This document shows, piece by piece, positions 9,729 through 17,960 of a stretch of DNA of 26,276 bases. The stretch's first letter is position 1. The number at the start of each line of letters is the position of its first letter. The notes under the pieces were generated by a model that saw nothing but the letters and a program-made list of their open reading frames with translations, was not told the DNA's origin and ran no database searches. The stretch comes from Idiomarina sp. UBA6142 (GTDB lineage Bacteria; Pseudomonadota; Gammaproteobacteria; Enterobacterales; Alteromonadaceae): assembly GCA_002423905.1 (NCBI GenBank), contig DIVC01000061.1, positions 9,386 to 35,661 of the forward strand, in the 5' to 3' direction. The translations under genes were made by a program, and so were the position numbers.

Positions 9729-11252
9729 TTAAACGTCACTGCGCTGAAAGGTTTGTTCCATTTCTATAAAGGTGTCGGTCAGGTGCGTTGCCGGCAGTGC
9801 GGTCAATTTACTGACTATCACGATGGCAAGACTACAGAGAATAAACCCTGGAATAATGGAATAGACCACATCGTTGATGATGACGCCATTGATCGGTACG
9901 TACGTACAGACCAATACCGTGGTAGCGCCCACCAACATGCCAGCCAAGGCACCGTGGCGGTTCATACGGCGCCAGAACAAGCTAAATATAATCACTGGTC
10001 CGAATGCTGCACCAAAACCGGCCCATGCGTTCGCTACCAGGCCCAGAATAGTGTTCGTTGGGTCCCACGCCAGCGCAATGGCGGCTAAAGTAACTAACAG
10101 TACCGATATACGGCCGACTGTAACCAACTCGCGGTCGCTAGCGTCACGGCGTAAAAAGGCTTTATAAAAGTCTTCCGTCAGTGAGCTTGAGGTCACCAGC
10201 AACTGTGATGAAATGGTACTCATAATAGCCGCCAGAATGGCCGCTAGCAGAAAGCCACCGATATAGGGGTGGAACAAGTACTGCGAAAAGACAATGAAGA
10301 TGGTTTCTGGGTCGGCCAAGGTCATTTTAGTATCGGCGACGTAGGCAATACCGACAAAGCCAGTCAGCATGGCACCAACAATCGTGATGATCATCCAACT
10401 AATACCGATACGACGTGCGGTGGGTACGTCATCGACCGAGCGAATCGCCATAAAACGCACAATAATATGCGGTTGACCGAAATAACCCAGCCCCCAAGCT
10501 AGTAGCGAAATGATGGCTATCCAACTCAGTTGATTGGTACTACCGTCGGTAATCTTGGCATCCTGAAACACGCGTAAATAATCAGGATTCATAGCGCTTA
10601 CAGTTTCAGACACCATGGCTAAGCCACCCAGATGGTCCAGTGCTACCAGCGGCACAATCACCAAGGCCAACAGCATAATGATGCCTTGCACAAAGTCGGT
10701 CAAACTGACGGCTAAAAAACCACCAAACAAGGTATAGGCGCATACCACACCGGCGGTTACCCATAAGCCCGTGGTGTAATCAAAGCCAAACGAGGTATCG
10801 AACAATTTACCGCCAGCGACTAAGCTGGCTGAGGTGTACAAGGTAAAAAAGATAATAATAACTAGTGATGAAAATACCCGAAGTACACGGGTTTTATCGT
10901 CAAAACGATTGGCAAAAAAGTCAGGAATGGTGATGGAATCGTTGGCGACATGGGTGTAGCTGCGTAATCGTGGGGCAACAATCAAATAGTTGAGCCAGGC
11001 GCCAATCACCAAACCAACAGCTATCCATAATTGCGAAACGCCCGAGACATAAATCGCCCCTGGTAGACCCATGAGCATCCAACCGCTCATATCTGAGGCG
11101 CCGGCTGATAGGGCGGTGACACCTGGGCCTAATCGACGCCCACCGAGCATGTATTCAGACACATCGCTGGTAGAGGTACGATAGGCATAAAGGCCTATAC
11201 CTAACATGACGAGAAAATAAATGCCTAATGAGATAAGCGATTCAGTGTGCAA
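9729..11252 (-). CDS. putP: Sodium/proline symporter PutP
   Basis: A 507 aa multi-spanning inner membrane protein of the sodium:solute symporter family that imports proline with Na+. The characteristic ALSAGASDMSGWMLMGLPGA block (about 47-66) carries D54 and S56, matching the Na+-binding D55/S57 of E. coli PutP. Other matching blocks are EYMLGGRRLGPGVTALS, FGGFLAVSLTDFVQG and the Na+-site helix TISSQLLVTSSSLTEDF. The start is TTG at 11252-11250, supported by AGGAG seven bases upstream; I see no better ATG. It lies 52 bases after sapF on the same strand with no visible terminator, so it may be read from the sap transcript. No putA is present in the window. The 3' end faces rssA across a shared terminator. 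Confidence 0.95.
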   Translation of the reverse strand: MHTESLISLGIYFLVMLGIGLYAYRTSTSDVSEYMLGGRRLGPGVTALSAGASDMSGWMLMGLPGAIYVSGVSQLWIAVGLVIGAWLNYLIVAPRLRSYTHVANDSITIPDFFANRFDDKTRVLRVFSSLVIIIFFTLYTSASLVAGGKLFDTSFGFDYTTGLWVTAGVVCAYTLFGGFLAVSLTDFVQGIIMLLALVIVPLVALDHLGGLAMVSETVSAMNPDYLRVFQDAKITDGSTNQLSWIAIISLLAWGLGYFGQPHIIVRFMAIRSVDDVPTARRIGISWMIITIVGAMLTGFVGIAYVADTKMTLADPETIFIVFSQYLFHPYIGGFLLAAILAAIMSTISSQLLVTSSSLTEDFYKAFLRRDASDRELVTVGRISVLLVTLAAIALAWDPTNTILGLVANAWAGFGAAFGPVIIFSLFWRRMNRHGALAGMLVGATTVLVCTYVPINGVIINDVVYSIIPGFILCSLAIVIVSKLTALPATHLTDTFIEMEQTFQRSDV

Positions 11253-11304
11253 AGCAAAACTCCTTGGTTGTTAACGCGTGATACGCTGCTCTTTGTTGTA
11301 AATT

Positions 11305-12069
11305 TTATTCGACCCCCAGCAACAACCGCGTGAGTTGCTGTTGTGGTTGGGTGAGCAGCGCTTCGGTGGTACCAAACTCGACCAGTTTACCATGATGCAT
11401 AATCAAGATCTTGTCAGCGACATGTTTCACGATCTCCGCCGAATGGGAGATAAAAATAAAGGAAATACCCATATCTTCTTGTAAATCTAAAATCAGATTG
11501 ATGATTTGTGCGCGAATAGAGGGGTCTAATGCGACGAATGCTTCATCGGCAACGATGATTTGCGGTTCAAGAATAATAGCGCGAGCGATACACACCCGTT
11601 GTTGTTGTCCACTAGAGAGCATGTGCGGATAGAAATTGTAATGCTCAGGCAACAGGCCAACTTGGCGCAGGGTAGTCACGACTTTTTGCTGTTGTTCTTG
11701 GCTAGTCAGCGTACTGTTAAAGCGCAGCGGTTCAAGTAACTGCTGGCCAATACTAATTTGCCGATTCAATGAGCTTAAGCTGTCTTGAAATATCATCCGA
11801 ATATGCTGACAACGTTGGCGATAGTTATGCGGCTCTAATACCTCGCCACGCAACAGCACTTGACCGCTGGAGGGGACTTCAACCCCGGCAATAATCTTTG
11901 CTAGGGTGGATTTGCCAGAGCCAGTTTCACCCATAATGGCCAAGGTTTCGCCTGCTTGTAAGCTAAAGCTTATTGGCTCCAGTGCAAGGGTTCGTTTACC
12001 ACGGAACCAACCCGTCTTGTGATAGTAGGATTTGCTGACCTGCTGAATCTGCAACAAGGGCTCAGTCAT
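11305..12069 (-). CDS. sapF: Sap ABC transporter ATP-binding protein SapF
   Basis: One of two ATPases of the SapABCDF transporter, linked in other bacteria to antimicrobial-peptide resistance and, in E. coli, to putrescine export by SapBCDF. The 254 aa protein has Walker A GETGSGKST, a variant signature LSSGQQQR, Walker B IIVADEAFVALD and the switch His in FISHSAE. The altered signature and ADEA Walker B are typical of SapF and not of ordinary oligopeptide ATPases. ATG at 12069-12067 (MTEPLLQIQ) is chosen because it overlaps the sapD stop by eight bases; the frame is open five codons further upstream. Last sap gene; putP follows. Confidence 0.93.
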   Translation of the reverse strand: MTEPLLQIQQVSKSYYHKTGWFRGKRTLALEPISFSLQAGETLAIMGETGSGKSTLAKIIAGVEVPSSGQVLLRGEVLEPHNYRQRCQHIRMIFQDSLSSLNRQISIGQQLLEPLRFNSTLTSQEQQQKVVTTLRQVGLLPEHYNFYPHMLSSGQQQRVCIARAIILEPQIIVADEAFVALDPSIRAQIINLILDLQEDMGISFIFISHSAEIVKHVADKILIMHHGKLVEFGTTEALLTQPQQQLTRLLLGVE

Positions 12070-13057
12070 AGTTCTTGACCTCAATCAGCGGATAATGGCA
12101 AGCGAATTGATGCTGTTTTAATTTTCGTAACCGCGGGGTCTCAATACAGGCACGTCGCGCATACTGGCAACGTGGTCCTAAGCGGCAGCCAATGGGCAAA
12201 TTTGCCATGGTTGGTATAGCACCACCGAGTGTCGGTAGACGGGTTTTCACCGGTGTACTGTGATTGGCTAAGCTCATACTCCGCATGGCTTCGGTATAGG
12301 GGTGTAGTGGCTGTTCTAATAATTGTTGTGGGGTACCCACTTCCATTAGCTGACCACAGTAAACCATACTAATGCGTTTGGTTTCCGGCATAATTGCGGT
12401 CAGATCTTGGGTAATCATTAATACCGACATACCGTGGCTAGCGTTGAGTTTACTGAGCAAACGATAGATTTGACTGCGAGTTTGGGGCTCCATGGCCGTG
12501 GTTGGTTCGTCAGCGATTAATAGTTTTGGGTTGTGGGCAATCGCCATAGCGATACTCACTTTCTGTGCCACGCCATCGGAGAGCTCAAACGGGTATGCCC
12601 GCATCACGCCTTCATGATCTTTGATACCGACGCGATGCAATAATCGCGCAGCACGGGTTTTGCGATCGGCCCGGCGCCGCAAATAAACGCCTTTCAATTC
12701 GCTATTCGGGATACATTCCTGCAGCTGTGCGCCAATGCTGGCATTGGGGTCGAGGTAACTGCCGGGGTTCTGAAAGATCATTGCCATATCACGCCCAGTG
12801 ACGAGACGGCGCTGTTCCGGATTAAGTGCCAGCAGATCATAATGGCGCCACCACAGACGATCAGCAGTGACGCGCCAGCGTGGATTAATAAAGCCAAGAA
12901 TCGCCTTAGCGAGAAGACTTTTACCTGAACCAGATTCGCCGACTAAGGTGTGAATTTCACCCTCGGCAATCTGCAGGCTAAGCCGGTCAACGAGCCGAAT
13001 AGGGCCGTTATCTCCGTCAATTTCAATGGTGAGGTTACGAATATCGAGAATATTCAT
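12062..13057 (-). CDS. sapD: Sap ABC transporter ATP-binding protein SapD
   Basis: Second ATPase of the Sap transporter, 331 aa (E. coli 330). It has Walker A GESGSGKS, Q-loop MIFQNPGSYLDP, a degenerate signature ELSDGVAQKVSIA in place of LSGGQ, Walker B LLIADEPTTAME, and the oligopeptide-type C-terminal extension with LPIGCRLGPRCQYARRAC, a cysteine-rich segment that in related ATPases binds an iron-sulfur cluster. In E. coli SapD also influences Trk potassium uptake; that link is known for the family, not visible here. The start overlaps the sapC stop as ATGA, and its own stop overlaps sapF, so expression is coupled. Confidence 0.94.
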   Translation of the reverse strand: MNILDIRNLTIEIDGDNGPIRLVDRLSLQIAEGEIHTLVGESGSGKSLLAKAILGFINPRWRVTADRLWWRHYDLLALNPEQRRLVTGRDMAMIFQNPGSYLDPNASIGAQLQECIPNSELKGVYLRRRADRKTRAARLLHRVGIKDHEGVMRAYPFELSDGVAQKVSIAMAIAHNPKLLIADEPTTAMEPQTRSQIYRLLSKLNASHGMSVLMITQDLTAIMPETKRISMVYCGQLMEVGTPQQLLEQPLHPYTEAMRSMSLANHSTPVKTRLPTLGGAIPTMANLPIGCRLGPRCQYARRACIETPRLRKLKQHQFACHYPLIEVKNYD

Positions 13058-13950
13058 GCGGAGCGCACCCGATCTTGAATAGCGGCACGAATACTATCGC
13101 CCAAGACATTGATCGATAGAAGGGTTAAAAATAGGGCAAAACCCGGCAAAATCATGGTCCACGGTGATAAATACACATGTTCTAAGCTGCGCGCCAACAT
13201 CGTGCCCCATTCTGGTGCCGGTGCTTGAACGCCCAGGCCTAAAAAGCCGAGTGCGGCAATGTCAAAAATTGCCGTGGACAGCGCTAGGGTGACTTGCATA
13301 ACGAGTGGTGCAGTAATATTGGGGAAAATCACCCGGGTCATAATATACCAGCGTGAACAACCATTCAGACGTGAGGCCATCACATAATCTTGATAACGTT
13401 CATCGTAGATGGCGCTATGAACACTATGAATAAATTGTGGCACCAACACCACCACTATGGCCAACAGCACGTGCTGCAGGGCTGGACCAAGGATTGCTAT
13501 CACCAGCAGCACCAGTAGTAACGATGGAATGGAATTGATGACATCAAGAAAGTGATTCAAAGCAGAGGATTGCACACCACGGCTCATTCCTGCCCAAGCA
13601 CCAATCGGAATGCCGATCAAAGCGGCAATAACCACGGCTAACAGCGGATAACCCAGACTATAAACTGAACCGGCAATGATGCGCGAGAGTAAGTCACGCC
13701 CCAGGTCATCGGTGCCAAAAAGAAAGCGGATCTGACCGTCATGGTGCCATGAAGGGGGTTGAGAAATATGCGCAGCAAACTGTTGATCGGGGCTAAACGG
13801 GGTGATGAGTGGTGAAAATACCATCATTAAAAGTAGCAGCGCGAGGGTATAAAGTGCCGCTAGCGCCAGCGGATTAGCACTCATGTGCAACCAGATTTGC
13901 TGCAGCGGTGATGGTTCGCGTTGTTGATAATAGATACTAGCGTTCGGCAT
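13054..13950 (-). CDS. sapC: Sap ABC transporter permease SapC
   Basis: Inner-membrane permease subunit of the DppC/OppC type, 298 aa (E. coli SapC 296). Evidence is an N-terminal membrane segment (LALAALYTLALLLLMMVF), the motif FLFGTDDLGRDLLSRIIAG that opens this permease class, and the ATPase-contacting EAA loop near YVMASRLNGCSRWYIMTRVI, followed by DIAALGFLGLGVQAPAPEWG. I chose ATG 13950-13948 (MPNASIYY); it overlaps the end of sapB by 14 bases. The open frame extends 16 codons more, but those codons are sapB sequence in another frame. It overlaps sapD by four bases. Confidence 0.94.
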   Translation of the reverse strand: MPNASIYYQQREPSPLQQIWLHMSANPLALAALYTLALLLLMMVFSPLITPFSPDQQFAAHISQPPSWHHDGQIRFLFGTDDLGRDLLSRIIAGSVYSLGYPLLAVVIAALIGIPIGAWAGMSRGVQSSALNHFLDVINSIPSLLLVLLVIAILGPALQHVLLAIVVVLVPQFIHSVHSAIYDERYQDYVMASRLNGCSRWYIMTRVIFPNITAPLVMQVTLALSTAIFDIAALGFLGLGVQAPAPEWGTMLARSLEHVYLSPWTMILPGFALFLTLLSINVLGDSIRAAIQDRVRSA

Positions 13951-14968
13951 ACAATTCCTTGCGAACCTGCGGATAGCGCCAGGCGTGGTATAACTCAACC
14001 GCCACGTTCACCAACAAAATTAATGCGGCGAGGGTAAATAATCCACCGAGCATGACCGGATAATCACGTTCATAAATACTTTTAATCAATGAGCTACCAA
14101 TTCCTGGCCAATTAAAAATGGTTTCAATAATAATAATGTTACTCATGAGTAAACTAAATTGCAGACCGAGTTGGCGCACGATCACTTGCATCGCATTTGG
14201 CATCACGTGTTTGATCATGATACGGCTTTCACTTAATCCGCGTGAGCGTGCCGCGCGTAAATAGTTTTGTTGCAAGACATCAAGGGTAGCGTTACGGGTA
14301 ATTCGAATCAGCAGGGTGAGTGGAATAATTGACAGCACCACGACGGGCAACCATAGATGATGCAGCGCATCAACAAAGGCAGCACTGCGATAATGTGAAT
14401 CACTGAGAAAAATATCGACTAATACTGAGCCGCTGACGGGTGGAATATTGAACAGTGGATTCAGTTGTCCCGAAATAGGGGCCCAACCTAACTTCACAGC
14501 AAATAATAACAGTGCTAATTGGGCCAGCCAAAAGGCTGGAATGGAGTAGGCACTGAGAGAGACCGCCATAATGACGCGATCAAGCGGACCGCGCTGTTGC
14601 ACGGCGGCGTACAAGCCAAGTGGTACGCCAATCACCAGCGAAATGATCATGGCCAGTACCGTCAGCTCTAGGGTCGCACCAAGCTGTGGCATAATATCGT
14701 TGAATACCGCGCGCTGAGTAACCAGTGATTGCCCCCAATCACCGCGCAACAGATGCTGAAAAAATTGCCAATATTGACTGAGCCATGACTGTGACATGGC
14801 ATAGTGTTGGTAGGCGAGTTCATAGGCCACGCCATCACTCGGCCGAATGCCGCTGATATTGGTCAGTGTGTCGCCGGGAAACAACTGTTGTAGTGCAAAC
14901 ATGAATAGGCTGAGCAGCCACAACGTAATCAACAGTAATACTAAACGCCGAATACTATAGCGGATCAT
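13937..14968 (-). CDS. sapB: Sap ABC transporter permease SapB
   Basis: Inner-membrane permease of the DppB/OppB type, 343 aa, slightly longer than E. coli SapB (321). It starts with the class-typical MIRYSIRRLVLLLITLWLLS membrane helix and PGDTL motif, then GDWGQSLVTQRAV, GATLELTVLAM, and the EAA loop YLRAARSRGLSESRIMIKHV that docks on the ATPases. The C-terminal block IIIETIFNWPGIGSSLIKSI is also typical. The start overlaps the sapA stop as ATGA (14968-14965), and the 3' end overlaps sapC by 14 bases. Confidence 0.94.
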   Translation of the reverse strand: MIRYSIRRLVLLLITLWLLSLFMFALQQLFPGDTLTNISGIRPSDGVAYELAYQHYAMSQSWLSQYWQFFQHLLRGDWGQSLVTQRAVFNDIMPQLGATLELTVLAMIISLVIGVPLGLYAAVQQRGPLDRVIMAVSLSAYSIPAFWLAQLALLLFAVKLGWAPISGQLNPLFNIPPVSGSVLVDIFLSDSHYRSAAFVDALHHLWLPVVVLSIIPLTLLIRITRNATLDVLQQNYLRAARSRGLSESRIMIKHVMPNAMQVIVRQLGLQFSLLMSNIIIIETIFNWPGIGSSLIKSIYERDYPVMLGGLFTLAALILLVNVAVELYHAWRYPQVRKELYAER

Positions 14969-16638
14969 GGCTGCTCTCCGCTGACGATAGGTGCAGTGAC
15001 ACGGCGCGCATGGCGAAAACTAATTCCGCCATAGGGGGGTAATTCAACGCCACTGATGTCCAGCCTATGTGCTTGAAAACGTAGAGAGTTAGCAATAGGC
15101 ATTAGGGGGGCTTGCTGTAACGCATAGGTCTCAATGGTCTGATATAACAGGCGCCGATTGTCAGCCACAGTTTCGGCCAGTGCTTGTGCCAGCAGTTGAT
15201 CAAAAGCCGGGTCGCACCAATTAGTACGATTATTACCGCCTTGTGCGGCTGCGCAACTGAGAATAGGACCAAAGAAGTTATCTGGATCGGCGTTATCAGC
15301 GACCCAGCCAATAAGTACGCTATCGTGTTCGCCTTGATCGAGTCGCCGCCGAAATTCATTCCACTCATAACTGACAATTTCAGCGCGCACTCCAATGTGC
15401 GCTAAATCCGCTTGAATGAGTTCAGCCATGCGCTGGGCATTGGGATTGTAAGCGCGCTGCACGGGCATCGCCCAAATACGCATGGCAAAGCCCTGCGCAT
15501 AGCCGGCCTGCTGCAGCAGCTGTTTGGCACGCTGGGGATCATACTCGTGGGTCTGATCCAACTCGGTAAATGCCCAGGACGTTTCAGGCAAAATGCCGCT
15601 GGCCTGGCGGGCATTGCCGTTGTAAATAGCCTGAATAATTGCTTGACGATTGACCGCGTGTGACAACGCTTGGCGAACTAAAGGTTGGTCAAAAGGCGGG
15701 CGATTGGTGTTGAAGCCCCAATAGGCGATATTTGGGTTGACCGCACTTGATACTTCAATTTCATCATCGACATCGAGCTGTTGTAGTTCATCGACTAGTG
15801 GGTAGGGGATGACATCACATTCGCCGGTCAATAGTTTTAGCATGCGTTTATTGGCACTGGAGGTAATGACGTATACCAGTTGCTCAAAGTAGGGCGCTTC
15901 GCGCCAATAATGCTGATGGCGCTGATAACGGATCAACAGGTCTTTACGAAATTCAACAAATTGAAAAGGGCCGGTACCAATGGGTTGTCGATCAATGTGT
16001 TGAAGCTGGTCGGTAGTAATCAGCTGCTGCCCATATTCGGCCGATAGAATCACCGCAAAGTCAGTCGCCAGATTAGCCAGAAAAGAGCTATCTGGTCGGC
16101 TTAAGTGAAAATCGATGGTGTAATCATCGATGCGCTCCACCTGCCTGATTAGATTAACTAGCCCACTTGAGGTAAAAAACGGATAATTACCGCCGTTGAC
16201 GGCATGATACGGATGGCTCGGTTGTAACCAGCGCTGAAAGCTAAAAATTACGTCATCAGCAGTTAAGGAACGGCTCGGGGTAAACCAGTCAGTATGATGA
16301 AAATGCACGCCCTGACGCAGCGCAAAGCGATAACGTCGACCATCGTCTAGAGCCTGCCAGTGCTCGGCAAGGGCTGGTACAAATTGTTGTTGCTCGGCAT
16401 CATAGTCAAGTAAGCGATCATAGAGTTGTGCCGATGTGGCATCAATGGTAGTGCCGGATGTGCCTAATTGTGGATTAAACCCCTCGGGGTTACCCTCAGA
16501 ACAATAAACCAAACCTTGTTGCAAGGGTTCCACATCATTTGTGGCCGGCTGGCACGCCACTAAACTGGCACTGAAACCGGCTATCACCAGCAATTGCCAA
16601 GGGCTGATACGGCTGCAATCATGGCATTGCCCGCTCAT
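14965..16638 (-). CDS. sapA: Sap ABC transporter substrate-binding protein SapA, predicted lipoprotein
   Basis: Extracytoplasmic solute-binding protein of the dipeptide/oligopeptide class, 557 aa (E. coli SapA 547). Characteristic blocks are GLVYCSEGNPEGFNPQLGTS, YDRLLDYD, HHTDWFTPSRSLTADDVIFSF, PIGTGPFQF, LLTGECDVIPYP and DPDNFFGPILSCAA. The N-terminus has a hydrophobic segment ending in a clear lipobox, LVAC, with C29 as the lipidation site, so this SapA is probably membrane-anchored. From memory the E. coli protein has an ordinary signal peptide. The start ATG shares one base with the pspF stop (TGATG), so translation is probably coupled to pspF. Confidence 0.93.
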   Translation of the reverse strand: MSGQCHDCSRISPWQLLVIAGFSASLVACQPATNDVEPLQQGLVYCSEGNPEGFNPQLGTSGTTIDATSAQLYDRLLDYDAEQQQFVPALAEHWQALDDGRRYRFALRQGVHFHHTDWFTPSRSLTADDVIFSFQRWLQPSHPYHAVNGGNYPFFTSSGLVNLIRQVERIDDYTIDFHLSRPDSSFLANLATDFAVILSAEYGQQLITTDQLQHIDRQPIGTGPFQFVEFRKDLLIRYQRHQHYWREAPYFEQLVYVITSSANKRMLKLLTGECDVIPYPLVDELQQLDVDDEIEVSSAVNPNIAYWGFNTNRPPFDQPLVRQALSHAVNRQAIIQAIYNGNARQASGILPETSWAFTELDQTHEYDPQRAKQLLQQAGYAQGFAMRIWAMPVQRAYNPNAQRMAELIQADLAHIGVRAEIVSYEWNEFRRRLDQGEHDSVLIGWVADNADPDNFFGPILSCAAAQGGNNRTNWCDPAFDQLLAQALAETVADNRRLLYQTIETYALQQAPLMPIANSLRFQAHRLDISGVELPPYGGISFRHARRVTAPIVSGEQP

Positions 16639-17723
16639 CAGGATGAACCTTCGAGCAATTGGTACTTTTTCAAGTAGCCACGCAACTGGTGATAGGTTAA
16701 ACCGAGTAATTCAGCGGTTTTCTTTTGATTAAATTGGGCGCATTGCAGGGCACATTGCAGCACCTCCTGCTCAAATTTAGCGGTGACTTCCTTAAAATCA
16801 ATCACGCCATTGCTAAAATCGGGTCGAGGTATCTGTTCTGAAGATGCCGCTGGCGGTTCTGCCCCGCTCACGGTAACCATTGAATTATCGCTAGCCGCGA
16901 TAGCACCATTACTGCTGCGATGCGCGGCAGGTTTGGGCCGCCAAGGGCTGGCAAAGGGGTCAATAATAATCTCGTGCAAGGGCAATTGGCCGCTACCTAG
17001 ACGATAGACTGAGCGTTCGACCACGTTCTTTAATTCACGAACGTTGCCTGGCCACGGGTAATCCAGCAGGGTAGTACGTGCGTGTTGGGTAAAGCCACCA
17101 AATAGTTCGTAATTTAATTCACGGGCCATTTGGATGGCGAAGTGTTCGGCCAGCACTAAAATGTCTTCGCGTCGTTCACGCAGTGGCGGTAAGGTAATGA
17201 CATCAAAGGCCAAACGATCGAGTAAGTCGGCACGGAATTTACCTTGTTCGGCCAATAGCGGCAGATCTTCATTGGTTGCAGCAATCAGGCGAACATCGGT
17301 TTGCACGGTTTTGGTTCCACCCACGCGTTCGAACTCACCATATTCAATGACTCGCAAAATTTTCTCTTGCACCAGTGCTGAGGTATTTGCGAGCTCATCC
17401 AAGAATAGAGTGCCGCGGTCAGCGCGCTCAAAGCGCCCTTCATGACGTTTTTGCGCGCCAGTGAAGGCACCTGCCTCATGACCGAACAATTCGCTTTCGA
17501 GTAAGCTTTCGCTTAAAGCAGCACAATTCAATTTGACATAGTTTTGCTGCCAGCGTTGCGATAAGTAATGCAGCCGCGCCGCTATGAGTTCTTTCCCGGT
17601 GCCACGTTCACCGATAATGAGCACAGGCTTGGATAGCGGCGCTATTTGCGAAACTTGCTCAAGCACAGTCAGAAAACTGTTCGCTTGACCGATTAAATTG
17701 TCGCTTTCATGAAACCGACTCAT
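16638..17723 (-). CDS. pspF: Sigma-54 enhancer-binding activator PspF
   Basis: AAA+ activator that remodels sigma-54 RNA polymerase at psp promoters; it has no receiver domain and in relatives is held inactive by PspA. The 361 aa protein has Walker A GERGTGKE (38-45), intact GAFTGA sigma-contact loop (85-90), Walker B LFLDE (D109, E110), sensor AATNED, Arg finger region RADLLDRL, and a C-terminal Fis-type helix-turn-helix (about 331-355). Between the AAA+ core and the DNA-binding helix is a low-complexity linker of roughly 45-50 residues (about 258-306), making it longer than E. coli PspF (about 325-330 aa). It is divergent from pspA, and its stop codon abuts the sapA start. Confidence 0.95.
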   Translation of the reverse strand: MSRFHESDNLIGQANSFLTVLEQVSQIAPLSKPVLIIGERGTGKELIAARLHYLSQRWQQNYVKLNCAALSESLLESELFGHEAGAFTGAQKRHEGRFERADRGTLFLDELANTSALVQEKILRVIEYGEFERVGGTKTVQTDVRLIAATNEDLPLLAEQGKFRADLLDRLAFDVITLPPLRERREDILVLAEHFAIQMARELNYELFGGFTQHARTTLLDYPWPGNVRELKNVVERSVYRLGSGQLPLHEIIIDPFASPWRPKPAAHRSSNGAIAASDNSMVTVSGAEPPAASSEQIPRPDFSNGVIDFKEVTAKFEQEVLQCALQCAQFNQKKTAELLGLTYHQLRGYLKKYQLLEGSS

Positions 17724-17795
17724 GGCAACACTGCCTGACTTAACATGTTGGACTCGACCGTCTTATTGTTATGGGTGGCGAAAATCACTAAATAT

Positions 17796-17812
17796 TAGTG
17801 TAATTGCTAACC
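17796..17812. promoter_or_regulatory. Candidate PspF upstream activating site
   Basis: TAGTGTAATTGCTAACC resembles, from memory, the E. coli PspF binding consensus (TAGTG...GCTAAC type). It lies about 105-120 bases upstream of the predicted sigma-54 start of pspA, in the same range as known sites, and within the pspF-pspA intergenic region. An overlapping palindrome CACTAA-ATA-TTAGTG covers 17786-17800. A weaker look-alike, CAGTGAATTGCATAA, is at 17862-17876. Confidence 0.55.
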
Positions 17813-17887
17813 GCTAGGGGTCAATGTAAATTTTCAGATAATTCAATAAACTCATGTAAAACAGTGAATTGCATAAATAATGAAAAG

Positions 17888-17905
17888 TTGGCACGGTTGC
17901 TGCAA
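17888..17905 (+). promoter_or_regulatory. Sigma-54 (-24/-12) promoter of pspA
   Basis: TTGGCACGGTTGCTGCAA has the invariant GG (17890-17891) and GC (17902-17903) separated by exactly ten bases and closely matches the consensus TGGCACG-N4-TTGC. Predicted start of transcription is near 17915, leaving a leader of about 45 bases before pspA. The 237-base gap from pspF to pspA contains this promoter, the candidate activator site and AT-rich sequence that could bend. Confidence 0.88.
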
Positions 17906-17960
17906 GTTACCCAACGACCGTCCATGTGACAGCAATTTAAACCGAAATGAGGAACTAACT

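Noticed and set aside
17880..17960. N-terminal extension of pspA
   Set aside because: These 27 codons contain the sigma-54 promoter and transcription start, so they cannot be translated from the main transcript.
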